A stretch of 64,000 nucleotides of DNA, taken from positions 1,612,001 through 1,676,000 of the forward strand of contig CANLSQ010000001.1 in NCBI GenBank assembly GCA_947493955.1, given 5' to 3'. Shown here in pieces: positions 1-8,168 of the stretch. The number at the start of each line of letters is the position of its first letter. Within the stretch, counting starts at the first letter, position 1. This stretch comes from an uncultured Sphingomonadaceae bacterium. Lineage in GTDB: Bacteria > Pseudomonadota > Alphaproteobacteria > Sphingomonadales > Sphingomonadaceae. The notes beneath the pieces were generated by a model that was given only the letters and a program-made list of their open reading frames with translations, was not told the origin of the DNA and made no database searches. Both the position numbers and the translations under genes were made by a program.

Positions 1-912
1 TCTTTGCTGGCGCTGCGGCTCGACCGGATCATGGGAATTGAAGACCGTCCGATAGACCCGATCCGCAAGCTCGCCAATGTCACAACCGAACGCCGCTTTG
101 CCGAACCCCTCACCCATGTTGATTTTGCGGTCAGTTGTCTGGAGGAGCTTTTTGTCGAAGCGGCGCGGCAGCTGGAAGAGCGCGGCCAAGGTGCACGGAT
201 GGTCCACATGATGCTGTTTCGCTGCGATGGTGACATCGCGCGTCTGGCGATCGAGACAGCGCCCGCCACCCGCGACCCCGCTTTGTTCAAACGCTTGCTG
301 AAGGAGCGGATCGAGGCTCTCAATGATCCACTGAATCCCGGCTTTGGTTACGATCTCATCCGGCTATCCATAGTCGCTACCGATGCGTTGGAGGTCGAAC
401 AATATCGCCTGGAAGGCGGTGAAGACAAACAAGGCAACCAAGCCGCATTGATCAGCCAGCTTAGCGTCCGGCTGGGACGAACACAAGTGCAGCATTTCAT
501 GCCGGCCGACAGCCATATTCCCGAACAGGGTCTGCTCGCCTTGCCCGCTCTCGATAGCGGCCCGCCCAGGGAATGGGACAAGCCCAAAGCCGGAGAGCCC
601 CCTTTGCGTCCCCTGCACATGTTTGATCCGCCACAGCATATTCAGGTCCTTGCCGAAGTGCCAGATGGCCCGCCCTATCGCTTTACCTGGCGGCGCAAGG
701 TTCACCGGGTCAGCCGCTATGAAGGCCCCGAGCGCATCGCTTCGGAATGGTGGCAAAGGCGCGATGGGCAACAGGCCGGAAAAGGTGGCCTGACCCGCGA
801 TTATTATCGGGTCGAGGATATCCGCGGGCGACGCTACTGGTTGTTCCGGCATGGCCTTTACGGATCGGAAAAAGCCAGTCCGGACTGGTATATTCATGGC
901 CTGTTCGCGTGA
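1..912 (+). CDS. imuB: ImuB, Y-family DNA polymerase-like mutasome protein (5' truncated)
   Basis: The reading frame is open from the first base, so this is the C-terminal ~303 residues of a longer gene that starts upstream. The end of the protein (WWQRRDG, then TRDYYRVEDIRGRRYWLFR, then WYIHGLFA) is the characteristic ImuB tail. ImuB is a catalytically inactive Y-family polymerase relative that bridges the beta clamp and DnaE2 in SOS mutagenesis. Its stop codon overlaps the GTG start of dnaE2 (GTGA at 909-912), the usual imuA-imuB-dnaE2 operon arrangement; imuA and any LexA box would lie outside the window. The identification is secure from tail plus context. The polymerase core is not visible here. 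Confidence 0.9.
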   Translation, partial: SLLALRLDRIMGIEDRPIDPIRKLANVTTERRFAEPLTHVDFAVSCLEELFVEAARQLEERGQGARMVHMMLFRCDGDIARLAIETAPATRDPALFKRLLKERIEALNDPLNPGFGYDLIRLSIVATDALEVEQYRLEGGEDKQGNQAALISQLSVRLGRTQVQHFMPADSHIPEQGLLALPALDSGPPREWDKPKAGEPPLRPLHMFDPPQHIQVLAEVPDGPPYRFTWRRKVHRVSRYEGPERIASEWWQRRDGQQAGKGGLTRDYYRVEDIRGRRYWLFRHGLYGSEKASPDWYIHGLFA

Positions 913-3900
913 CAGGCCCGTCCGAGCCCATTTTTGCCGAACTGTGCGCAGCAACCCACTACAGCTTTTTGCGTGGAGCCTCTTCCCCCGCTGATATGGT
1001 GGCACAGGCCATGCTGCTGGGCATGACCGGCATCGGTATTGCCGACCGGAACAGCGTCGCCGGCGTCGTCCGCGCCCATGTGGCCTTGCGCACCGCCTAT
1101 GAAGATGCCGCAGAGGAAGGCATCGCCCTCCCCGACTTTAAACTGGTCGTCGGTGCGCGGCTCGTCTTCACGGATGAAACCCCGGATATCATTGCCTACC
1201 CAACGACGCGCCATGGTTGGGGGCGGCTCTCACGCTTGCTCTCCACCGGCAATCTGCGCGCCGAAAAGGGCGATTGCTTCCTATATGAAACAGACCTGTT
1301 TGAATGGGTGGAAGACATGGTGCTGGTCGTCTTTCCGGAGCAAAGCGGGGCAGTGAATGATATCGGCCCAGATGATTTCTGGTTTCGACTCCGCGCCCTT
1401 ACTCCTCATCTATGGATCGGTGCTACCATGCCACGCACCGGATGCGACAAGCGCCGGCTGGATGAACTGCAAAATCTTTCGCAAGCCACTGACATCCCGT
1501 TATTAGCCACCAACGATCCACTTTATGCAACACCGACGCAACGCCCGCTTCATGACATCCTCACCTGCATTGCGGAAAAAACGACCATCGCCAAGGCAGG
1601 CCGCCTGCTCGCCGCCAATGCCGAGCGGCATCTGAAAAGCCCGCAAGAGATGATGCGGCTCTTTGCCGACTGTCCGGACGCGATAGCAGAAACCCAGAAA
1701 CTGCTGGCGTGCATTGACTTCACCCTGGACGAACTCAGCTATCATTATCCCGATGAACCCGTGCCCAAGGGCTGGACGCCGCAAGACTGGCTGGAACATC
1801 TCAGCTGGAGCGCGGCGCATGAAAAGCATCCTGAAGGTATTCCGAGCACGCTCCGCTCAAAAGTCGAAGACGAACTGCGCCTGATCCAGAAACTGCAATA
1901 TGCGCCCTATTTTCTGACCGTCCATGACATTGTCAAATATGCACGGTCTAAAGGCATATTATGTCAGGGACGCGGTTCGGCCGCCAATAGCGCCGTCTGT
2001 TTCCTGCTCGGCGTCACCTCGGTCGATCCGATGAAACATGACCTGCTCTTCTCCCGCTTCATATCGGAAGAGCGCAAGGAACCGCCCGATATTGATGTCG
2101 ATTTCGAACATGAACGCCGCGAAGAGGTGATCCAGTATATTTATGACCGCTATGGTCGCCACCGCGCCGGTATCGCCGCCACGGTCGTCCATTATCGCTC
2201 CCGCAGTGCGATCCGCGAAGTCGGCAAGGCACTGGATCTGTCCGAAGATATAACTGCACGGCTGTCGAGCACTGTATGGGGCAGCTACTCAAGCAAAGCC
2301 CCTGATAGCCGGTTCAAGGAAACAGGTCTTGACCCTGATAGTCCCGACATTGTTCGTCTGGGCGATCTGGTTCGCGATATCCTGCAATTCCCTCGACATC
2401 TGTCGCAGCATGTTGGCGGTTTTGTCCTTACCCAGGACCGGCTTGATGAAACCGTGCCGATCCATAATGCAGCGATGGAGGACCGCACATTCATTGAGTG
2501 GGACAAGGATGATATTGATGCGCTTGGCCTGATGAAGGTCGATGTGCTGGCGCTCGGTATGCTGACCTGCATCCGCAAGGCATTTGACATGATGCGCGAT
2601 CACAGTCTGGGCGATTATGCCCTTGCTACCATCCCGCAAGAGGATGAGGCGACCTATGATATGCTGTGCCAGGGCGACAGCATCGGCGTATTCCAGGTCG
2701 AAAGCCGCGCGCAGATCAACATGCTCCCCCGTCTGCGTCCACGCGAATTTTATGATCTTGTCATTCAGGTCGCAATTGTTCGGCCCGGTCCGATTGAAGG
2801 GGACATGGTGCACCCTTATCTACGGCGGCGGTCCGGTGTAGAAGCCATCACGCTCCCCTCCCCCAGGCCACCGCATGATCCGGATGAGCTACATTCGGTG
2901 CTCGGCAAGACCTGCGGCGTCCCGCTATTTCAGGAACAGGCGATGAAGCTCGCCATTGTGGCCGCGGATTTTTCAGCCGCTGATGCCAACAAGCTGCGCC
3001 GCGCCATGGCGACTTTTCGCAATGTCGGGACTATCCACCATTTTCAGGAAAAGATGATCGAAGGCATGGTCGCGCGCGGGTATGAGCGCGATTTTGCCGA
3101 ACGCTGCTATAATCAGATACAGGGCTTTGGCAGCTATGGCTTCCCTGAAAGTCATGCCCAGTCTTTCGCCATATTGGTCTACATCAGTTCCTGGATTAAG
3201 TGCCATCACCCGGCGGTCTTTGCTGCTGCCTTGCTCAACTCCCAGCCGATGGGTTTTTATGCACCCGCCCAGATTGTCCGTGATGCAAGAGAGCATGGCG
3301 TGGAGGTTCGGGGCGTCGATATCAACCATAGCGATTGGGATAATAGCCTGGAAGATGTGTCAAGCGGCGACCATCCCCACGCCCTGCGCATTGGTCTGCG
3401 CCAGATTGATGGTTTCCGGGAAGAATGGTCCAAGTTGATGGCCGCAACCCGTCCATTCCAGTCGATTGAGCAGCTGGCCCACCAAGCGAAACTGCCTGCC
3501 CGCGCGCTACGCTTGCTCGCGGATGCCGATGCCTGCCGCTCCATCGGCCTCGATCGGCGGCAGGCGCTTTGGGAAGTACGGCGTACGCCATCAAATACCC
3601 TGCCCTTATTCGAAGTGGCACAAGCACGCGAGCAGGCTGAAGAAGAGGATGCACGCTTGCCCGCCATGACCAAAAGCGAACATGTCGTCACCGACTATCA
3701 GAGCATCCGTCTGTCGCTGAAAGGTCATCCGATGGAGTTCCTGCGCGATAAATTCCGCACCATGGGTGTGATGAGCTGTGCCGAAATAGCCAAGGCCAAA
3801 AGCGGCAGCTTCGCTCAAGTCGCCGGCGTCGTCCTAATCCGTCAGCGACCCGGCAAGGGCAATGCAATTTTCATCACGCTGGAGGATGAGACCGGAATAT

Positions 3901-4247
3901 CCAATCTGCTGCTCTGGGCCAGCCGGTTCGAAGCCATGCGCCGGCCCGTCATGGCGGCACGATTGATGCTGGCATCCGGCGAGATCCAGCATAGCAAGGA
4001 GGGCGTGACTCATTTGATGGTCAGCAAAGTCGAGGACTGCACCACCATGCTCGATACAATTGCCGAGCATGAGCAAACACCTATATCCATGGCAAGAGCC
4101 GATGAAGTTAATCGCCCTGTCTATCGCAACGAGGACAGGCAGGCAGAACAGCACAAAGCAAGAGCGCTCCTGCCCAAACCCAAATATCCCCGCAGTGGCC
4201 ATCCGCGCAACGTCAGGATATTGCCCAAATCACGGGATTTTCATTAG
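909..4247 (+). CDS. dnaE2: DnaE2, error-prone DNA polymerase III alpha subunit
   Basis: A 1112-residue C-family DNA polymerase used for translesion synthesis and SOS mutagenesis with ImuA/ImuB. It has an N-terminal PHP domain (THYSFLRGASSP near residue 15) and the polymerase palm with the metal-binding run PPDIDVDFEHERREEV near residue 395. The C-terminal third carries an OB-fold region (VAGVVLIRQRPGKG). The length matches DnaE2 (about 1050-1150 aa). I chose GTG at 909 because it overlaps the imuB stop and gives the family N-terminus VTGPSEPIFAELCAATHYSF; the frame is open further upstream, but that part overlaps imuB and is not DnaE2-like. Co-transcription with imuB is expected. Nothing looks broken. 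Confidence 0.95.
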   Translation: MTGPSEPIFAELCAATHYSFLRGASSPADMVAQAMLLGMTGIGIADRNSVAGVVRAHVALRTAYEDAAEEGIALPDFKLVVGARLVFTDETPDIIAYPTTRHGWGRLSRLLSTGNLRAEKGDCFLYETDLFEWVEDMVLVVFPEQSGAVNDIGPDDFWFRLRALTPHLWIGATMPRTGCDKRRLDELQNLSQATDIPLLATNDPLYATPTQRPLHDILTCIAEKTTIAKAGRLLAANAERHLKSPQEMMRLFADCPDAIAETQKLLACIDFTLDELSYHYPDEPVPKGWTPQDWLEHLSWSAAHEKHPEGIPSTLRSKVEDELRLIQKLQYAPYFLTVHDIVKYARSKGILCQGRGSAANSAVCFLLGVTSVDPMKHDLLFSRFISEERKEPPDIDVDFEHERREEVIQYIYDRYGRHRAGIAATVVHYRSRSAIREVGKALDLSEDITARLSSTVWGSYSSKAPDSRFKETGLDPDSPDIVRLGDLVRDILQFPRHLSQHVGGFVLTQDRLDETVPIHNAAMEDRTFIEWDKDDIDALGLMKVDVLALGMLTCIRKAFDMMRDHSLGDYALATIPQEDEATYDMLCQGDSIGVFQVESRAQINMLPRLRPREFYDLVIQVAIVRPGPIEGDMVHPYLRRRSGVEAITLPSPRPPHDPDELHSVLGKTCGVPLFQEQAMKLAIVAADFSAADANKLRRAMATFRNVGTIHHFQEKMIEGMVARGYERDFAERCYNQIQGFGSYGFPESHAQSFAILVYISSWIKCHHPAVFAAALLNSQPMGFYAPAQIVRDAREHGVEVRGVDINHSDWDNSLEDVSSGDHPHALRIGLRQIDGFREEWSKLMAATRPFQSIEQLAHQAKLPARALRLLADADACRSIGLDRRQALWEVRRTPSNTLPLFEVAQAREQAEEEDARLPAMTKSEHVVTDYQSIRLSLKGHPMEFLRDKFRTMGVMSCAEIAKAKSGSFAQVAGVVLIRQRPGKGNAIFITLEDETGISNLLLWASRFEAMRRPVMAARLMLASGEIQHSKEGVTHLMVSKVEDCTTMLDTIAEHEQTPISMARADEVNRPVYRNEDRQAEQHKARALLPKPKYPRSGHPRNVRILPKSRDFH

Positions 4248-4450
4248 GCAATATAGTTATGCGAACCTGAAATCGATTCTCAAAACTGTAAAATACCCGA
4301 ACCCAAATCTCATCGAATCGGGTAGAACGCCTCTCGTTTCCGACGAGTTTCAGCCATTTTTCGCTTGAACGCGCTGGCTGGTCTGCTGAACGCTAACTTC
4401 TGGAATGTCGCCCGATAACCACCATTTTTTAATTAGGCAGGGGGTTAACG

Positions 4451-4747
4451 ATGGAGTTGAGTAAGATGAAAAAACTACCAATGATCGCGGCTGCCTTTGG
4501 CGCTGCAACTTTGATTGCCGCCCCAAGTTTTGCGCAAGATGCCGGTGCTGAAGCGCCGGAAGAAGGTGCAGCAGAAGCGGCTCCTGCCCCAGAGGCAGCA
4601 CCTGCAACCATTGATACCGATGGTGATGGCGTAATGGATGCCTGGGACCAACGTGGCGACGGTAAGCCTGATAGCTGGGACACCGATGGCGATGGTGCCC
4701 CGGATGCTTTTGACCAGGATGGTGACGGCGCGCCCGATCCTAAATAG
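4451..4747 (+). CDS. Small exported Asp-rich (calcium-binding-type) protein
   Basis: A 98-aa protein with a signal peptide (MKKLPMIAAAFGAATLIAAPSFAQ, cleavage after SFA). An Ala/Glu-rich linker follows, then an Asp-rich tail repeating DxDGDG units (DTDGDGVMDAWDQ, DTDGDGAPDAFDQ, DGDGAPDP). Such repeats resemble thrombospondin type-3 or EF-hand-like calcium loops, so periplasmic or extracellular Ca2+ binding is inferred. Two starts are possible: ATG 4451 with AGGGGG about 7 nt upstream, or ATG 4466 directly before the MKK signal peptide. It lies upstream of a small lipoprotein and a matrixin metalloprotease, a family that needs calcium. I do not recognise a named family. Confidence 0.75.
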   Translation: MELSKMKKLPMIAAAFGAATLIAAPSFAQDAGAEAPEEGAAEAAPAPEAAPATIDTDGDGVMDAWDQRGDGKPDSWDTDGDGAPDAFDQDGDGAPDPK

Positions 4748-4792
4748 TCAAAGCATATAAGGCCCAATCAGCCTAAACTGTGCCTAACGTGC

Positions 4793-4835
4793 GCGGCCAA
4801 CTTGAGCAATTCTCCCTCCCTGCTCGGTTGGCCGC
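4793..4835 (+). other. Strong hairpin between two small exported-protein genes
   Basis: Left arm GCGGCCAAC (4793-4801) pairs perfectly with GTTGGCCGC (4827-4835). A second short stem GAGC/GCTC (4804-4807/4822-4825) stacks inside across a small asymmetric bulge. There is no U-run after it, so it is not a classical intrinsic terminator. It may protect the 3' end of the upstream mRNA or structure the leader of the lipoprotein gene at 4864. Confidence 0.4.
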
Positions 4836-4863
4836 CATATATCTCTGACAAGGAAGAGAGCTC

Positions 4864-5190
4864 ATGAAAAAACTATTTAAACCAGCATTGATTTTGACGC
4901 CCGCAATATTTGCGCTTGCTGCTTGCGATGCACCGCCAGCAGAAGATCCGGCCGCTGATGGCCTGGAAGATGGCACGGGAATGGAAGCTTCACCAATGGA
5001 AGAGCCTGTGGACACGACACCTATGGATGATAGCGCGCCAGCAACTGGCGGTCTTGAAGGCGGTGCGACACCGGCGGACGAACTATTGCCGGAAGCAAGT
5101 GAAGCTATTCCTCCGGTTGGCGAAGACGGCGCAACTGATGATGCGACAGAATCTTCCACCGCTGAAAGCGAAACGGAGCAATCCGAATAA
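4864..5190 (+). CDS. Small acidic lipoprotein
   Basis: A 108-aa protein whose N-terminus MKKLFKPALILTPAIFALAAC is a lipoprotein signal ending in the lipobox LAAC, with Cys about residue 21 expected to be lipidated. The mature part is low-complexity and acidic (many E, D, A, P, T, S), with no catalytic motif. The start is supported by AAGGAAGAG about 6 nt upstream. It sits between the Asp-rich exported protein and the matrixin, all on the same strand. The function is unknown; a surface or periplasmic spacer lipoprotein is the most that can be said. Confidence 0.7.
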   Translation: MKKLFKPALILTPAIFALAACDAPPAEDPAADGLEDGTGMEASPMEEPVDTTPMDDSAPATGGLEGGATPADELLPEASEAIPPVGEDGATDDATESSTAESETEQSE

Positions 5191-5201
5191 GTCCGATGTA
5201 A

Positions 5202-5230
5202 CCGGGCATAGGGTCGCAACAAATGCCCGG
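5202..5230 (+). other. Hairpin after the lipoprotein gene
   Basis: Inverted repeat CCGGGCA (5202-5208) / TGCCCGG (5224-5230), starting 11 nt after the lipoprotein stop codon and followed by GGATATTTCG rather than a clean U-run. It is a possible weak terminator or mRNA-stabilising stem before the matrixin gene. Confidence 0.3.
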
Positions 5231-5284
5231 GGATATTTCGGGGGTGGAGAACAGCGCTAACACTCTTTCACAGAGGTAAGACCG

Positions 5285-6106
5285 ATGACAACACCCCCAA
5301 ATATCTCTCAAATGTCGCTCAACGATATGCTCTCACGTGACATGTCGGGCGACGAAATTCAGGGCATCCAATCGTACCTTCGGCACTATGGATATCTTCA
5401 GGATCGGTTTGGCACGCTGCATGACGGCGAATATGATGATGCCACCGAGAAAGCTATTCGGCTTTATCAATGTTGTTTCGGTTTGCCTGCGACCGGCAAA
5501 GTGGATCAGGCGACACTCTGCGAAATGGCGAAACCCCGTTGCGGGTTTGTAGATATCCCTCCGATGAGCGCGGCGTTTACAGCAGTTAGCCGGTGGGAAA
5601 ATTCAGACCTTACATATAGGTTCAACAGCTTTTCAACCAAGATGGCGCGAGCCGATATTGAGCGCGATGTCGCCGCCGCTTTTACCCTCTGGTCCGAACA
5701 GTGCGATCTTCGTTTCTCCGTCAGCACCGATGGAAATGTCGATATTGAAATCGAGTTCGCTACCGGGGAACATGGCGATGGAAGCCCCTTTGACGGAGCA
5801 TCCGGCGTATTGGCGCATGCCTATTTCCCGCCGCCCAATGGCGGACCACTGGCAGGCGATACGCATTTTGACGATGATGAAAACTGGACCTGCAATCTGA
5901 GCGACACTCAGGGCATCGATTTCCTGACTGTCGCCGCGCATGAATTTGGTCATGCCATTGGCCTGGGCCATAGCCGTCAGAGAGGAGCACTGATGTTCCC
6001 CAGCTATTCCGGCCCGCAGCGGTTTTTGGCTGCTGATGACATCGCGGGATGTCAATCACTCTATGGCCCGCCAACGACAGCTGGGACTTCCGATTGCCCT
6101 TCATAA
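5285..6106 (+). CDS. Matrixin (M10-like) metalloprotease with peptidoglycan-binding prodomain and cysteine-switch-like motif
   Basis: A 273-aa zinc metalloprotease built like a eukaryotic matrix metalloproteinase. Residues ~22-85 form a PG-binding-1 prodomain (IQSYLRHYGYLQDRFGTLHDG, then FGLPATGKVDQATL). PRCGFVD near residue 90 resembles the MMP cysteine switch PRCGxPD. The catalytic domain carries HEFGHAIGLGHS (HExxHxxGxxH zinc ligands) followed by a Met-turn region (ALMFPSY). No signal peptide is visible, so either export is non-classical or the start is elsewhere; GAGGTAAGACCG just upstream supports ATG 5285. It is presumably an extracellular protease kept latent by the Cys. It follows two small exported-protein genes on the same strand. 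Confidence 0.88.
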   Translation: MTTPPNISQMSLNDMLSRDMSGDEIQGIQSYLRHYGYLQDRFGTLHDGEYDDATEKAIRLYQCCFGLPATGKVDQATLCEMAKPRCGFVDIPPMSAAFTAVSRWENSDLTYRFNSFSTKMARADIERDVAAAFTLWSEQCDLRFSVSTDGNVDIEIEFATGEHGDGSPFDGASGVLAHAYFPPPNGGPLAGDTHFDDDENWTCNLSDTQGIDFLTVAAHEFGHAIGLGHSRQRGALMFPSYSGPQRFLAADDIAGCQSLYGPPTTAGTSDCPS

Positions 6107-6177
6107 TTGATCCGATGCATCAAGCTCTGGTCGCAGATTTAATCCCCTCACCTTGATTCTGTAACTTTCCGGCTCGA

Positions 6178-6204
6178 TTTGCCGAATAATGAACATTCGG
6201 CAAA
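6178..6204 (+). terminator. Hairpin upstream of the TPR gene, possible terminator of the matrixin gene
   Basis: Perfect 10-bp inverted repeat TTTGCCGAAT (6178-6187) / ATTCGGCAAA (6195-6204) with a 7-nt loop, followed by TTTCGC. It lies 72 nt after the matrixin stop and 59 nt before the TPR-protein start. The short U-stretch makes it a weak intrinsic terminator candidate. An operator role is the alternative. Confidence 0.4.
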
Positions 6205-6262
6205 TTTCGCGTCTGATGCATGTTTATGCTATTGGGGCAATCACAAGGTAGAAGGAAACAGC

Positions 6263-7186
6263 ATGCATATTTTCAAATCAGTCGCGATTCTGGGTGCAGC
6301 AACAACACTCGCATTTAATCCAGGATCGGCTATCGCCGCTGGTGGCGGAGGGGGTGGTGGATCAGCGCCCAGCAACAGCGCTCCGAAATATGACGCGTCG
6401 GCCGAATATCAAAAAGGTATTACTGCCCTAAAAGCCAAAGATCATAAAAAGGCAATCCGATCATTCAAACGTTCACTTAGCGTCGCGCCGCGCAACGCCA
6501 ATGCCCAATATCTGCTTGGCGTCAGTTATATTGGACAAGGCAACTACAAAAAAGCTCGCAAGCCACTGGAAAAAGCGGTCAAGTATAATAGCAATTTAAT
6601 CGAGGCGCATCGCGATCTCGCGATCACTTATCACAAGCTTGATATGGCCGACAAAGCACAGGCTTCTCTCGGTAAGCTGACAGCCAAAGACAGCGCCTGC
6701 GGCAATAGCTGCGCACAAAAGGCGGAACTGACCAAGGCAATTGCGAAAGTCAAAGCGACGATGAACGGCGGCGGTTCTGCCAGCTATCAACCGGCCGACA
6801 GTATTGAATTTGCCAGCACCGGTAACGGCGATCTGGCCTATATGGGCGCTGTCGCATTGATCAATGAAAAGAAATATGAAGCTGCCATCGCAGAGTTGCA
6901 GCTGGCATCGATGACCTTTGGCCCGCATCCGGACATCCTGACCTATCTCGGTTTCGCCAATCGCAAGCTGAAGAATTTCGACCTTGCTGAGCAATATTAT
7001 CAGACGGCATTGGCTGTTGCCCCCGAACATCGCGGAGCCACGGAATATTATGGCGAGCTGATGGTCGAACGCGGCGATCTTGCTGGTGCGAAAAAGAAAC
7101 TGGCCAGACTGGAAAGCCTGTGCAGTTTTGGATGCTATGAAGCAGAGGAATTGCGCCGGTGGATCGGCGACGCGTCCGTTTCTTAA
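6263..7186 (+). CDS. Exported TPR protein with paired CxxxC motifs
   Basis: A 307-aa periplasmic protein. The signal peptide MHIFKSVAILGAATTLAFNPGSAIA ends before a Gly-rich stretch. Tetratricopeptide repeats follow (QKGITALKAKDHKKAIRSF; AQYLLGVSYIGQGNYKKAR; later TYLGFANRKLKNFDLAEQYY). Two Cys pairs, CGNSC after the first TPR block and CSFGC near the C-terminus, could form disulfides or bind metal. ATG 6263 was chosen because it starts the signal peptide and follows AGAAGGAAACAGC; the frame is open further upstream without a good start. The 3' end overlaps the following cytochrome gene by 28 nt, so the two are probably co-translated and may work together in the periplasm. The exact role is unknown. 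Confidence 0.85.
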   Translation: MHIFKSVAILGAATTLAFNPGSAIAAGGGGGGGSAPSNSAPKYDASAEYQKGITALKAKDHKKAIRSFKRSLSVAPRNANAQYLLGVSYIGQGNYKKARKPLEKAVKYNSNLIEAHRDLAITYHKLDMADKAQASLGKLTAKDSACGNSCAQKAELTKAIAKVKATMNGGGSASYQPADSIEFASTGNGDLAYMGAVALINEKKYEAAIAELQLASMTFGPHPDILTYLGFANRKLKNFDLAEQYYQTALAVAPEHRGATEYYGELMVERGDLAGAKKKLARLESLCSFGCYEAEELRRWIGDASVS

Positions 7187-8091
7187 AATATAGCGCAGCG
7201 ATCAGTTTAACCTGTGCAGCGGTTGCGCATGCCGCTGATCGCCCGCTTATTCAGGCCATGGCATGGCTTGATCCGGCCCAGCATTTCATTGCGTTGACCA
7301 CTGAACCAGAGCGAGAAGCTTTGGCACAAGACGAGCAGATGCTGGCGGGTGAAGCCTTGTTTCACACACCGACATTGCTGGGCGGTCAGGCCGCCAAAGC
7401 AGGCTTGTCCTGCGCGAGTTGCCATGAAAATGGCCGTGACAACCCGGCTTTCCAGTTTCCCAACGTTTCCGGGGAACCTGGAACTGCAGATGTTACCAGC
7501 AGCTTTTTCAGTTCTCATCGCGGCAACGCAATATTCGATCCGGTAAAGATTCCGGATCTTACCGTTCCTGGGAAGATCTCTCGCGCCACGGATAGCAACG
7601 AGCTAGAAAAGTTCATCCGCGATCTCATCGTGGAGGAGTTCAATGGACAGGAGCCAACACCAGCGGTTCTTGCTGCTCTCGCCCATTATGTGCGTTCTTT
7701 ATCGACAGCATCGGCCAATAACCGGGTAGCATTAACAGTCGAAAGCCAACTGATGGCAGTGGACCGGGCCGTGCTCGCTGCAAAGGAAGCACACCAAAAG
7801 GGGCTCTTGAAGCTTTCCCATTTGCTGCTCGCTTCCGCACGCCATCGGTTGGGACTGATCCACGAACGCTATGCCGGTAAAAGGCTGAACAAAGAACGGG
7901 ATGCGCTTGTATCGTCCAGTCGGCAGCTTGGCACATTGCGGGATACCAAGAACAGCTCGGACTTCAACCAAGCCTTGCGTCAATGGGAAAACGGCTATCG
8001 AAAGACCAGAAAGCTGGTCGCCGATAAGCAACATCTGTCGCTATATGATCCAGAAATGCTCAAGGCTGCGTTGAAGAAAACGGCGAACTAG
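7159..8091 (+). CDS. Exported c-type cytochrome (single CxxCH)
   Basis: A 310-aa exported protein: basic N-terminus MDRRRVRFLKYSAAISLTC, signal peptide ending near AAVAHAAD, then one heme-c motif CASCH near residue 90. The segment after it (SSFFSSHRGNAIFDPVKIPDL) resembles parts of di-heme peroxidase/MauG-type cytochromes, but only one CxxCH is present. The C-terminal half is helical and carries no second heme. The start overlaps the TPR gene by 28 nt in another frame, which indicates translational coupling. It probably acts in periplasmic electron transfer or peroxide or cofactor chemistry with the TPR partner; the substrate is unknown. Confidence 0.8.
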   Translation: MDRRRVRFLKYSAAISLTCAAVAHAADRPLIQAMAWLDPAQHFIALTTEPEREALAQDEQMLAGEALFHTPTLLGGQAAKAGLSCASCHENGRDNPAFQFPNVSGEPGTADVTSSFFSSHRGNAIFDPVKIPDLTVPGKISRATDSNELEKFIRDLIVEEFNGQEPTPAVLAALAHYVRSLSTASANNRVALTVESQLMAVDRAVLAAKEAHQKGLLKLSHLLLASARHRLGLIHERYAGKRLNKERDALVSSSRQLGTLRDTKNSSDFNQALRQWENGYRKTRKLVADKQHLSLYDPEMLKAALKKTAN

Positions 8092-8110
8092 CGCAAGTCA
8101 TATTACAAAG

Positions 8111-8147
8111 AAAAACGGCCCGGAGATTTGATCCCCGGGCCGTTTTT
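8111..8147. terminator. Bidirectional intrinsic terminator between the cytochrome gene and aceA
   Basis: Left arm AAAAACGGCCCGG (8111-8123) and right arm CCGGGCCGTTTTT (8135-8147) form a perfect 13-bp stem around an 11-nt loop. A-run and T-run flank the GC stem, so it can terminate transcription from both sides. It sits between two convergent genes. Confidence 0.92.
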
Positions 8148-8168
8148 ATTCCGTCTGTAATCCAACGA

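Noticed and set aside
747-908. Upstream extension of the dnaE2 frame
   Set aside because: It overlaps imuB in another frame and is not DnaE2-like; GTG 909 fits the family.
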